Assembly (NCBI GenBank): GCA_051652245.1
Contig: JBOFTV010000030.1
Span: forward strand, 1 to 56,335
DNA from: BHER01 sp051652245
GTDB taxonomy: Bacteria; Bacillota_I; Bacilli_A; Culicoidibacterales; Culicoidibacteraceae
Length of the DNA: 56,335 bases
Direction of reading: 5' to 3'
Part shown: piece after piece, positions 9,301 to 16,860 of the stretch
Position numbering within the stretch: the stretch's first letter is position 1
Layout of the letters: each line of letters starts with the position of its first letter
Notes under the pieces: generated by a model
The model's input: the letters and a program-made list of their open reading frames with translations, nothing else
Told to the model about the DNA's origin: nothing
Databases searched by the model: none
Made by a program: the position numbers and the translations under genes

Positions 9301-12300
9301 AGCTCTGGTGTTCAAAGTGGGACACGTGTTGGTGCAAAATTACAGACGGGGGAAGTTAGTGGGATGCTGTATAATGATGTCTTCACAGATGGATTGTATA
9401 ATGCTGCAACAGATGCACTAGTTGAAGATAGAACGGTTATTTTATTTAAAAAAAATGAGGCGAGGGTCTACCAAGAGCATGCACGCCAGCAGACAAATGG
9501 GCAGGGACAATTTAGTTTTTTAGGGTTATCAAATGGTGTCTATAAAGTCGACTTTAATAGTGCTAAATTAGCTGTAGGAGAAGAGTTTACACTTAGAAAT
9601 CAAGGAGTAGATAATACAATTGATTCAGATGTCTATTATGTTGGCGCCCAAAAAGGAATTGTTGAAGGAATTAATCCAACAACAGAGGCGTCTAAACAGA
9701 TAACAGCAGGTGTAATTACCTATAATTATCAGACGGACCTAAAAGTTACCCCCGATCAAGCAACCGTTGCTATGAGAGCATCTAATAGCCAGAAAACTCA
9801 AAGACAGATGGTAACAGCAGAAATACTACCTGCAAATTTCATGAGTATTAAAGCAACAGACGATGCAATTACCTGGGTAACTGGTGATTTGAATTTACTG
9901 CTGGCATCTAGTGGCCAATCAAGTAGTACATTAACAAGTGGGATGACAACAGGACAAGCGGAAGTCACAACAGCAACAGTAACAATTCGTGATATGTATG
10001 GTAATTCAGAGGAAGCAGTGATTCCCGTAAATATAAGCTCTAATGATATTCCTGTAATAACAGAGTCTGAGACTTTAGTTATTGAGGGTGGAACCATAAT
10101 AACCGCGGAGTATTTACGCTCATTAGTTGTGGTAGCAGATACAGAAGATGGTCTATTAGAGCCAACAAGTAGCCATAATATTATTGTAAATCCTAATCAA
10201 GAAGCGATGACTCAAGGCCCCTACACGGTTACCTATGAGACAACAGATAGCCATGGGAATACGGTAATTAAAGCAGTTCCCGTCACCGTAGAAGACCGAG
10301 TAGCTCCCATAATTAGTACAACAAAAACAGAAGTTATCATTGAAGCGCAAGCAGGAGCAGGAGTGCCAAATTGGGCAACACTGTTTGGTGCTACTGCTAC
10401 TGACATTGTTGATGGTAATCTCACAAATCAAATCATCTACACGGAAAAAGAAGTAATTCCTAATGGTAATACCCCAGGAAATTATACCGTCGAACTCAAT
10501 GTTGAAGATAGCGCGGGGAATGTGGCAACAACAGTGGAAGTGACGTATAGAATCGTGGATACAACAAAACCAATCATCAGCACAACAAAAACAGAAGTCA
10601 TTGTTGAAGCGCAAGAAGGCAGCGTAATGAAGAATTGGGAAACACTGTTTGGCGTGAGTGCAGCAGATAGCGTGGACGGAAATATTACCAATAAAGTTAT
10701 CTATACGGAAGTAACACCAATTACAAGTGATAACATTCCAGGAGATTATCTAATTAGGCTAAATGCTACAGATAATAATAGTAATCAAGCAACAACAGTA
10801 GAAGTGGTCTATAAAATCGTGGATACAACAAAACCGGTCATCAGCACAACAAAAACAGAAGTTGTTGTTGAAGCGCAAGAAGGCAGCGTAATGAAGAATT
10901 GGGAAACACTGTTTGGTGTGAGTGCAGCGGATGGCGTGGATGGAAATATTACTAATAAAGTTATCTATACAGGGGCAGTAGGAATCCCTAACGATAACAC
11001 ACCGGGAAATTACATTATAAGAATGGATGTCAACGACAGGCACGGTAATGATGCAACAACAGTAGAGGTGGTCTATAAAATTATTGATACAGCCATTCCA
11101 ACCATTAGTACAGTAAAAACAGAGGTGACCACTGAAGCGACGGCTGGTCTCGTAACGAAAAATTGGGAAACACTATTTGGTGTGAGTGCAATTGATGGTG
11201 TAGATGGTAATATTACTAATAAAGTAGCTTATACAGAGCGACCACTAATTACAAGTGATAATATCCCCGGAAATTATATCATTCAACTTGATGTAATAGA
11301 TAGTAATAGTAATCGTGCAATAACAACAGAAGTCCTTTACAAAATTGTGGATACAACAAAGCCAATCATTAGCACAACAAAAACGGAAATCATCGTGGAA
11401 GCTCAACTTGGACTCATAACGAAAAATTGGGAAACACTGTTTGGTGTCAGTGCAACGGATAGTGTTGATGGCAATATTACTAGTAATGTTGTCTACGCAA
11501 TGACACCAGAAATTACAAGCGATAACCTTCCTGGTAATTACACCCTTAAAATGGACGTAACCGACAGCCATAGCAACCAAGCAACAACGGTAGAATCCCT
11601 TTATAAAATCGTTGACACAACTAAACCAATCATTACAACAACAAAAACGGAGATAATTGCTATTGCAAAACCGGGAGAAATAACCGAAAACTGGAGTGAA
11701 ATATTTGGAGTTAGCGCCCTTGATACTGTTGATGGCGACATCACAAGTAATATCACCTATACGGAAATACCAATAATTCCAGATGCGAACACACCAGGAA
11801 CCTATAAAATAAAACTTGAAGTTGGTGATAGCAGCAATAACCGCGCAATCCCAGTAGAAGTTAGCTATAAAATCATTGATAAAAATAGCCCCTTGATTAG
11901 CACAACAAAAACGGAGATAATTGTGGAAGCAACAACGGAAAATCTAGAAAAAAATTGGCAAGAACTCTTTGGAAGTAGCGCAATTGACGTGCGTGATGGT
12001 GACATTACAAATCAAATTAGATATACCGAAATACCAACAATACCAAATGCGTTTGCACAAGGAACATACACTATAAGACTTGATGTGACAGACACTGATA
12101 ATAATGCTGCAGTACCAGTAGAGGTGACGTACAAGATTATCGATACAACGCCCCCAGTTTTAACAATTGCTAACTTAGCAATCAAACAAGCGCCAAAAAT
12201 GGAGGGCATAAATCAAAATTGGACGAGCATATTTGGCATTACAGCAATTGATATTGTGGATGGTGATATCACCACAGAGCTAACATATACAATTGATCCA

Positions 12301-13578
12301 AAGTTAACAAGTATGGATCTTAAAGGACTCTATACAATTATTGTCCACACACGTGACCAAGCTAACAACCAAACGCAACAAACTATGCAACTACTCATAA
12401 CCGATGACCTTAGTGATAATTCTGTGGTAATAAATGCTGACAACTTCAAATTAAAAGTTGGAGAAGTACCAACAGCAGACTACCTCAAAGAAGCGAAAGC
12501 AGAAGCTTTTGACACCAGTAATAAAGATGAATATAGGCCCATAAGTTTAACTATTGAAAATGAAGTTAGACCAATTAAACCGGGTGTTTACCCCCTCACT
12601 TTTATCACAAACGGGCATAAAAAGACTGTTCAAATGGTAGTCACAAGTGATCAGGCACTAGAAAATCAAACAGAACTTATAACAGCGAATAATTTTACCA
12701 TGGTTGAAAGTAGTGTAACAACGGAAAACTTAATTCAAGCAGCGCAAGCAAAAGCGTGGAATATTGAAAATATGGCCCAAATAAAGCAAATTCCAGTTAC
12801 AACGAATACACCAATTAAAAGAGGGTGGAACCAAGTGACATTTACAACAGTACAAAGCACAGAAATAACGGTAAACGGTCTAGTAACAAATCAAAGTCCC
12901 ATCAACAGTGAAGCAGTAGTGGCATATGATTTCACAACAAGCTTAGACCAAATAGACCAACAAGACATCGTAGCGCTGGCTAAGGCCAAAGGATACGATG
13001 TCAGAAATCAATCACAACCAATTGAAATCCCGGTAAAATTTATTGGCCAAAAGCCGGAAACAGCAGGAACCTACACTGCTCACTTTGAGACAGAAAATGG
13101 TGGCTATGCTGACATAACGATGACAATTACAACAAGCTTTACTGAGACAATAGTCATCACAGCAGTCGAAGCAACAGTTGAACTAGTGGATGTTCAAAAA
13201 GCAATTGATACGCGAAGTCTAGAAGCATTCTTAATTGAACAAGAGCAAATCAAAGCGTATCACATCACAGAAGCAGGCAGCATTCCCATCCCAGTTAGCT
13301 TAGACATGAATATTCTTGACAATCAATTGCAAATAGGAACCTATTATATTACAGCGAATGCAAAAGGAGGTACAAGCACAACGCGCACCCTTGCCCAGCA
13401 AAACGAATTAGAAGCATCCAAAGTAATCAGAATCATTGTAGTTGATACAAAACCAACCTTAAGTGCAACAGGTGAGCAAACCTTTAAAACTTTGTTAACA
13501 AGTATTATTCTCACGGGAGCATCAATTGTTCTCCTAGGCAGGAACTACATTAAGAAAAAAGGCTCCCTGAAGAAGTGA
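6376..13578 (+). CDS. Giant repeat-rich cell-surface protein (2400 aa)
   Basis: A secreted wall protein, probably an adhesin or stalk. ATG 6376 is preferred over 6370 because AAGGGA (6362-6367) is then 8 bases away. A signal peptide covers residues 1 to about 24 (MKTIIMSVVTLLVLI..., cleavage after LAA). Residues ~40-120 are a module also found in the small surface protein at 28068 (SLVEAKLLT ... GRYPLVFTFGV). A long, poorly recognisable region follows to ~990. Next comes an SdrD-B/Cna-B-like domain (GMLYNDVFTDGLYNAATDAL ... LGLSNGVYKVDF, ~992-1065). About eight tandem ~88-residue Ig-like repeats (DUF5011/Cry22A type, DTTKPIISTTKTE...) span ~1306-2010, and four ~85-residue modules reach ~2350. 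The end has a sorting-signal layout: LSATGEQ (2362-2368), a hydrophobic helix and KKKGSLKK. The motif has Ser where sortase A substrates have Pro. It is monocistronic, with no clear terminator after it. Confidence 0.88.
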   Translation: MKTIIMSVVTLLVLIQGGTVTTLAAPTGTSQSQKEQQEFENPIVFSDFSLSLVEAKLLTVDQAIEKASEAQNIGMVDVDLAQLQVIKTTEIEGRYPLVFTFGVQVTEINIMVTNAELGEGDPNRAIVEDGIIKIDIPRYDVTKGWLFEDVYDVVITVDFQEATTTDKVVEITLPEGMRFATIPTKNSLGGIFVQADPTLSDLIASDQRPVAHSVYKTYNGKMRYNFLPHASKVEIKGLKITPDAVLYYGPKQFAKGIEVTASKESVIQGAPAVVIDARGDSGYTIGSNTWKAAQTMVQGDLDILSTGEVYQSRIGYLAVRQGYTKSVNTYINYPKGTTVSGIGGTAAVTTVANDPVGGIIHIRQGELLGYKTMGLLLDGSALAIGDYVSVDGVKMEFEMYDGAIIVAEQKARTTKITVLASDDPQINNKLDLKMENGTFDAVSDDNLTKKPLMSVTNGATNTKRSQFFEYTIDPGYEAYEVSFPAMSTTPITSIEYTTNFGKKATATGAEITLTNSKGRVYGYGINRNTLNFEQGEFIAQAKAYAGDFSKNVSSNEYLFNSLEDSSMYVLGRLKQGINSAEIEVNTWSDPQIKGVKEQGSESMALSTITRATANGVYHFEIPSVTITAGQTARVNMTLRPTNYYYSDNPTVVDPIIYLRLPEEFSVASETVIATKGGLPVPLEFVDPYITSVGQRVIGIRLKTKIGPFFLNENPLSAVSIRLDLAASLSAKGSFKFQDIAFLEATRELTHGYNQNPVTNDIHDVNNNGVTTEKLGRANNTTLLINQQKILMLDSYIVPENESRRPAYDLQNPATAVGFTQGAKAEYVVDVFNNRDDAVNSLLSYIPVPRTGLDFGTNFQSAPFKWNMKMQDSGYSIEVFDKDNNDITAGSRNNYLIEYSEDATTNANYENATYTPTFTDLTSMIRLRNTTGINSGERATIKFGYTVDETNESLALNPEKLNAINDFRPYFSFVAGSSGVQSGTRVGAKLQTGEVSGMLYNDVFTDGLYNAATDALVEDRTVILFKKNEARVYQEHARQQTNGQGQFSFLGLSNGVYKVDFNSAKLAVGEEFTLRNQGVDNTIDSDVYYVGAQKGIVEGINPTTEASKQITAGVITYNYQTDLKVTPDQATVAMRASNSQKTQRQMVTAEILPANFMSIKATDDAITWVTGDLNLLLASSGQSSSTLTSGMTTGQAEVTTATVTIRDMYGNSEEAVIPVNISSNDIPVITESETLVIEGGTIITAEYLRSLVVVADTEDGLLEPTSSHNIIVNPNQEAMTQGPYTVTYETTDSHGNTVIKAVPVTVEDRVAPIISTTKTEVIIEAQAGAGVPNWATLFGATATDIVDGNLTNQIIYTEKEVIPNGNTPGNYTVELNVEDSAGNVATTVEVTYRIVDTTKPIISTTKTEVIVEAQEGSVMKNWETLFGVSAADSVDGNITNKVIYTEVTPITSDNIPGDYLIRLNATDNNSNQATTVEVVYKIVDTTKPVISTTKTEVVVEAQEGSVMKNWETLFGVSAADGVDGNITNKVIYTGAVGIPNDNTPGNYIIRMDVNDRHGNDATTVEVVYKIIDTAIPTISTVKTEVTTEATAGLVTKNWETLFGVSAIDGVDGNITNKVAYTERPLITSDNIPGNYIIQLDVIDSNSNRAITTEVLYKIVDTTKPIISTTKTEIIVEAQLGLITKNWETLFGVSATDSVDGNITSNVVYAMTPEITSDNLPGNYTLKMDVTDSHSNQATTVESLYKIVDTTKPIITTTKTEIIAIAKPGEITENWSEIFGVSALDTVDGDITSNITYTEIPIIPDANTPGTYKIKLEVGDSSNNRAIPVEVSYKIIDKNSPLISTTKTEIIVEATTENLEKNWQELFGSSAIDVRDGDITNQIRYTEIPTIPNAFAQGTYTIRLDVTDTDNNAAVPVEVTYKIIDTTPPVLTIANLAIKQAPKMEGINQNWTSIFGITAIDIVDGDITTELTYTIDPKLTSMDLKGLYTIIVHTRDQANNQTQQTMQLLITDDLSDNSVVINADNFKLKVGEVPTADYLKEAKAEAFDTSNKDEYRPISLTIENEVRPIKPGVYPLTFITNGHKKTVQMVVTSDQALENQTELITANNFTMVESSVTTENLIQAAQAKAWNIENMAQIKQIPVTTNTPIKRGWNQVTFTTVQSTEITVNGLVTNQSPINSEAVVAYDFTTSLDQIDQQDIVALAKAKGYDVRNQSQPIEIPVKFIGQKPETAGTYTAHFETENGGYADITMTITTSFTETIVITAVEATVELVDVQKAIDTRSLEAFLIEQEQIKAYHITEAGSIPIPVSLDMNILDNQLQIGTYYITANAKGGTSTTRTLAQQNELEASKVIRIIVVDTKPTLSATGEQTFKTLLTSIILTGASIVLLGRNYIKKKGSLKK
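10294..12408 (+). repeat. Eight tandem ~264-base Ig-like coding repeats
   Basis: Inside the giant gene, units beginning (D)TTKPIISTTKTE recur at about 10294, 10555, 10822, 11086, 11350, 11614, 11878 and 12142, a period of 261-267 bases. Units two and three are almost identical at DNA level (for example GAAGCGCAAGAAGGCAGCGT in both), showing recent duplication or conversion. The last two units are more diverged. Confidence 0.85.
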
Positions 13579-13643
13579 AATATAATAAAAAAATAAAAAA
13601 TCACAATAAAATCACAATAAAATCATTTTTACGACTAAACCCC

Positions 13644-13673
13644 TTGACAAGACAAAGCTAAATATGATATTCT
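13644..13673 (+). promoter_or_regulatory. Promoter of the ilv leader and operon
   Basis: A consensus -35 TTGACA (13644-13649) precedes a -10 region around TGATATTCT. GATATT at 13666 gives a 16-base spacer and TATTCT at 13668 gives 18. It lies about 40 bases before the leader peptide. Confidence 0.6.
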
Positions 13674-13711
13674 ATATCCAATCAATAATTTATGTAAGGG
13701 GTTTACAGAAA

Positions 13712-13765
13712 ATGAACAAATTTATGCAAACAAGTTTGAGTGTCTTATTATTAGTCATTAGATAG
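13712..13765 (+). CDS. ilv operon leader peptide (17 aa)
   Basis: The 17-codon frame MNKFMQTSLSVLLLVIR ends with a cluster of branched-chain codons: GTC TTA TTA TTA GTC ATT (Val-Leu-Leu-Leu-Val-Ile). AAGGGG lies 10 bases before the ATG. It sits between a promoter and an attenuator-like terminator upstream of ilvD. This is the expected design for multivalent attenuation by Ile, Val and Leu, as in enterobacterial ilv leaders. It is similar in concept to the leu leader at 223, so both units appear controlled by ribosome stalling rather than a T-box. Confidence 0.8.
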   Translation: MNKFMQTSLSVLLLVIR

Positions 13766-13811
13766 CAGGGACTTTATCTTCGGATACAGGCCCTTTTAGT
13801 GATAAGGCGCC

Positions 13812-13872
13812 GGTGTCAGACTTCTAGCATACATATAAAGCTAGCACCAAATGGCGGTGTTAGCTTTTTTTT
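13812..13872 (+). terminator. ilv attenuator: terminator with competing antiterminator
   Basis: The terminator stem pairs AAAGCTAGCACC (13837-13848) with GGTGTTAGCTTT (13856-13867), followed by T residues to 13872. An alternative structure is visible: GGTG (13812-13815) can pair with CACC (13845-13848), and CTAGC (13824-13828) with GCTAG (13840-13844). That would use up the terminator 5' arm. The mutually exclusive pairing, directly after the leader peptide, supports attenuation. Confidence 0.8.
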
Positions 13873-13961
13873 AAATAAAAAATGTGCGTAAATGTTATGT
13901 TGATTGCCATAATCAGTTAAAATCAGAGTATATAGTCTGAAAAATAGAGGAGTAGATATCA

Positions 13962-15635
13962 ATGGAAAAAACAAATACAACTCGTAGTGGTGAAATGCGG
14001 AAAGGGAATAAACGCTCGCCACATCGTTCACTATTAAAAGCTTTAGGGCATATCGATGAGGAAATGGGGAAGCCAATTATTGGAGTCGCTAGTTCATTTA
14101 ATGAAATTATCCCCGGGCATGTTCAGTTAAATCAAGTCGCACAAGCTGTTAAAGATGGTATCCGTCTTGCGGGCGGTGTGCCAATGGAGTTTAATACAAT
14201 TGGTATTTGTGATGGCTTAGCTATGAATCACGTCGGTATGCGCTATAGCCTAGCTACGCGTAATATTATTGCAGATTCAATTGAATGTGTTGGTATGGCA
14301 ACACCTTTTGATGCGATTGTCTTTATTCCTAACTGTGATAAAGTTGTTCCCGGAATGTTGATGGCTGCAGCACGGCTTAATATTCCTTCAATTTTTGTGT
14401 CCGGGGGACCAATGCTTGCAGGGACGTTTAAAGGGAAGAAAATTGGCCTTTCAGATATGTTTGAATATGTTGGTCGCTTGGAAAATGGCTTGATGACAGA
14501 AGCGGAATTTGAAGAAGCTGAAAATGCTGCTTGTCCTACATGCGGTTCATGTGCTGGAATGTACACTGCCAATACGATGAACTGTTTAACAGAAGTTCTT
14601 GGAATGGCATTACCTGGTAATGGGACAATTCCTGCTGTTTATTCAGCGCGGTTACGCCTAGCTAAGCAAACGGGTGTCCAAATCATGAAAGTTTTAGATG
14701 CTGGACTGAAACCGTTGGATATTATGACTAAAGCAGCTTTTCAAAATGCTTTATGTGTTGATATGGCCTTAGGTGGATCAACGAATACAGCCCTCCATTT
14801 ACCAGCAATTGCTAATGAGTGTGATGTGCCATTAAGCTTAGATGATTTTGAAGAATATGCAAACCTAGTCCCACAAATTTCAAAACTGTCACCAAGTGGC
14901 GAACATTTCATTGAAGACTTAGATATGGCGGGTGGAATTTCTGCTGTTTTAAATGTCCTTAAAACCAATAATGTCCTTCAAGACATCAAAACAGTCAGCC
15001 TAGTCCCACAATTTACACTAGCGGATAATGGAAAAGTTCGTGATAGCGACGTTATCCATGATTTTGCGAATGCCTACTACCCAAATGGTGGACTTGCTGT
15101 CCTCAAAGGAAATATTGCTCCCGACGGCTCAATTGTAAAAGCTGGAGCAGTTTCAAAAAAAATGCAAACCCACACAGGTCCAGCACGAATTTTCGAATCA
15201 GAGAATGCTGCTGTTTCGGCAATTATGCGCGGTAAAATTGTTGCCGGTGATGTTGTTGTTATTCGCTATGAAGGTCCTAAAGGTGGTCCAGGGATGCCCG
15301 AAATGTTAACGCCAACTGCCGTTCTTGCCGGTGCTGGTCTAGCAGAAGATGTTGCTTTGATTACTGATGGTCGTTTTAGTGGAGCAACACGCGGAGCAGC
15401 AATTGGTCATGTCTCACCAGAGGCTGCAAGTGGTGGTTTGATTGGCTTATTATTTGAGGGTGATATCATTGAAATTGATATCCCGCAACGTAAATTACAC
15501 GCATGTGTAACAGATGAAGAATTTGCCAAACGGCGCAAAACACAAGCACCATTTGTCCCAAGAATTAATAAAGGCTACTTAAAGCGTTATGCAAAACAAG
15601 TTAGTTCGGCTGATAAGGGAGCGATTTTTGAATGA
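13962..15635 (+). CDS. ilvD: Dihydroxy-acid dehydratase
   Basis: IlvD dehydrates 2,3-dihydroxy-isovalerate and 2,3-dihydroxy-3-methylvalerate to the 2-keto acids used for Val, Leu and Ile. It is an Fe-S enzyme. Its cluster and metal motifs are visible: GICDGLAMNHVGMRYSLATR (from about residue 85), FIPNCDKVVPGMLMAAARL (~122-140) and AACPTCGSCAGMYTANTMNC (~188-207). The C-terminal part has the family signature GRFSGATRGAAIGHVSPEAA (~469-488). The length (557 aa) is normal. It starts at ATG 13962 after GAGGAG, is first in the ilv operon behind the attenuator, and overlaps ilvA by four bases (ATGA). Confidence 0.96.
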   Translation: MEKTNTTRSGEMRKGNKRSPHRSLLKALGHIDEEMGKPIIGVASSFNEIIPGHVQLNQVAQAVKDGIRLAGGVPMEFNTIGICDGLAMNHVGMRYSLATRNIIADSIECVGMATPFDAIVFIPNCDKVVPGMLMAAARLNIPSIFVSGGPMLAGTFKGKKIGLSDMFEYVGRLENGLMTEAEFEEAENAACPTCGSCAGMYTANTMNCLTEVLGMALPGNGTIPAVYSARLRLAKQTGVQIMKVLDAGLKPLDIMTKAAFQNALCVDMALGGSTNTALHLPAIANECDVPLSLDDFEEYANLVPQISKLSPSGEHFIEDLDMAGGISAVLNVLKTNNVLQDIKTVSLVPQFTLADNGKVRDSDVIHDFANAYYPNGGLAVLKGNIAPDGSIVKAGAVSKKMQTHTGPARIFESENAAVSAIMRGKIVAGDVVVIRYEGPKGGPGMPEMLTPTAVLAGAGLAEDVALITDGRFSGATRGAAIGHVSPEAASGGLIGLLFEGDIIEIDIPQRKLHACVTDEEFAKRRKTQAPFVPRINKGYLKRYAKQVSSADKGAIFE

Positions 15636-16858
15636 TAGAGTCTTCAATACCGCTTAGTGAGTTTAGGCGGGCTGCACAGACGATCGCGCCTTTTTTACGG
15701 AAAACGCATTTGCTTTTGAGTGATTATTACTCAACGTTAACGGGTGGAGAAATTTATTTTAAACCGGAGAATTTGCAACGAACAGGTTCGTATAAGGTGC
15801 GCGGGGCCCTGTTTAAAATTAGCCAAATGAGTGCTGCCCAAAAAGCTAAGGGCTTGATTGCAGCAAGTGCTGGGAATCATGCCCAGGGTGTTGCTTATGC
15901 TGCCCAGTTAGAAGGTATAAGTGCAACAATTGTGATGCCTGAAAATACACCACTGCTTAAAATAAATGAAACGAAAAATCATGGTGCTAACGTTGTCTTA
16001 AGTGGAAGTGTCTTTGATGAAGCATATGAGCATGCATGCCAACTTGCAAAAACAACAGGTGCAACACTTGTTCATCCCTTTGATGATATGCAAATTGCTA
16101 CTGGGCAAGGAACGATGGTTTTTGAAATTTTAGAACAGCTGCCTGAGATTGATATTTTAATTGTGCCAATTGGTGGTGGTGGTTTAATTACCGGCGTTTC
16201 AATGCTTGCCAAGCTACTTAAACCAACAATTGAAATTATTGGTGTTGAACCTAGTGGAGCTGCAAGTATGCACGCTGCAATTGCTGCAGGGTGTCCGGTT
16301 GAATTACAACATGTTGAAACAATAGCTGATGGAACAGCTGTAAAGAAAGTTGGCACAAAGACATTTGCCCATGCTAAAAACTATATTGACAGGCTTGTAT
16401 GTGTGGATGATGTTGAATTGGTTGATGCCTTTTTGACGCTAATTGAGAAGCATAAAATTGTTGTTGAGAATGCGGGACTGTTATCAGTGGCTGCCCTCAA
16501 TAAAATTGATGTCACGGGTAAGAAAGTTGTCAGTATTCTAAGTGGTGGTAATATTGATGTTTTAACAATTTCGCAGATGATTCAGCGCGGGTTGATGCTG
16601 CGTAATCGGGTTTTTACATTTTCCATTTTCCTTTCGAATAAGCCGGGCGAGTTAGTTAATATTTCGTCGATCGTTGCTAATGCGTCGGGGAATGTGATTA
16701 AACTAGATCATAATCAGTTTTCTAGTATGGATCGGTTTTCACAAGTGGAGCTAATTGTTACAGTTGAAACATTTGGTGATGCCCATAAAAATGAAATAGT
16801 TAAAGCTTTAATTGATGCAGGATATAGCATTCAAATAGTTAATGAAAGGAGTAAATAG
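15632..16858 (+). CDS. ilvA: Threonine dehydratase (biosynthetic) with C-terminal ACT-like domain
   Basis: IlvA deaminates threonine to 2-oxobutanoate, the entry to isoleucine synthesis, using PLP. The catalytic lysine is in RTGSYKVRGA (near residue 57), the phosphate-cupping loop is IPIGGGGLITG, and ASAGNHAQGVAYAAQ is the family's substrate loop. The ~400-aa layout, with one C-terminal ACT-like regulatory unit (from about residue 325, RNRVFTFSIFLSNKPGEL), is that of the short Bacillota form. Feedback control by Ile or Val is likely but not shown. The start overlaps the ilvD stop, and ilvB begins two bases after the stop. The enamine by-product links it to ridA at 20116. Confidence 0.93.
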   Translation: MIESSIPLSEFRRAAQTIAPFLRKTHLLLSDYYSTLTGGEIYFKPENLQRTGSYKVRGALFKISQMSAAQKAKGLIAASAGNHAQGVAYAAQLEGISATIVMPENTPLLKINETKNHGANVVLSGSVFDEAYEHACQLAKTTGATLVHPFDDMQIATGQGTMVFEILEQLPEIDILIVPIGGGGLITGVSMLAKLLKPTIEIIGVEPSGAASMHAAIAAGCPVELQHVETIADGTAVKKVGTKTFAHAKNYIDRLVCVDDVELVDAFLTLIEKHKIVVENAGLLSVAALNKIDVTGKKVVSILSGGNIDVLTISQMIQRGLMLRNRVFTFSIFLSNKPGELVNISSIVANASGNVIKLDHNQFSSMDRFSQVELIVTVETFGDAHKNEIVKALIDAGYSIQIVNERSK

Positions 16859-16860
16859 GA

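Noticed and set aside
10156..10614. A 152-aa minus-strand cysteine-rich frame
   Set aside because: It is the mirror of Ig-like repeats; its Cys codons come from the ACA-rich coding strand.
6376..13578. The giant gene as a possible Cas13-like or other CRISPR effector
   Set aside because: It has a signal peptide, Ig-like repeats and a cell-wall-type tail, all of a surface protein; nothing resembles HEPN domains.
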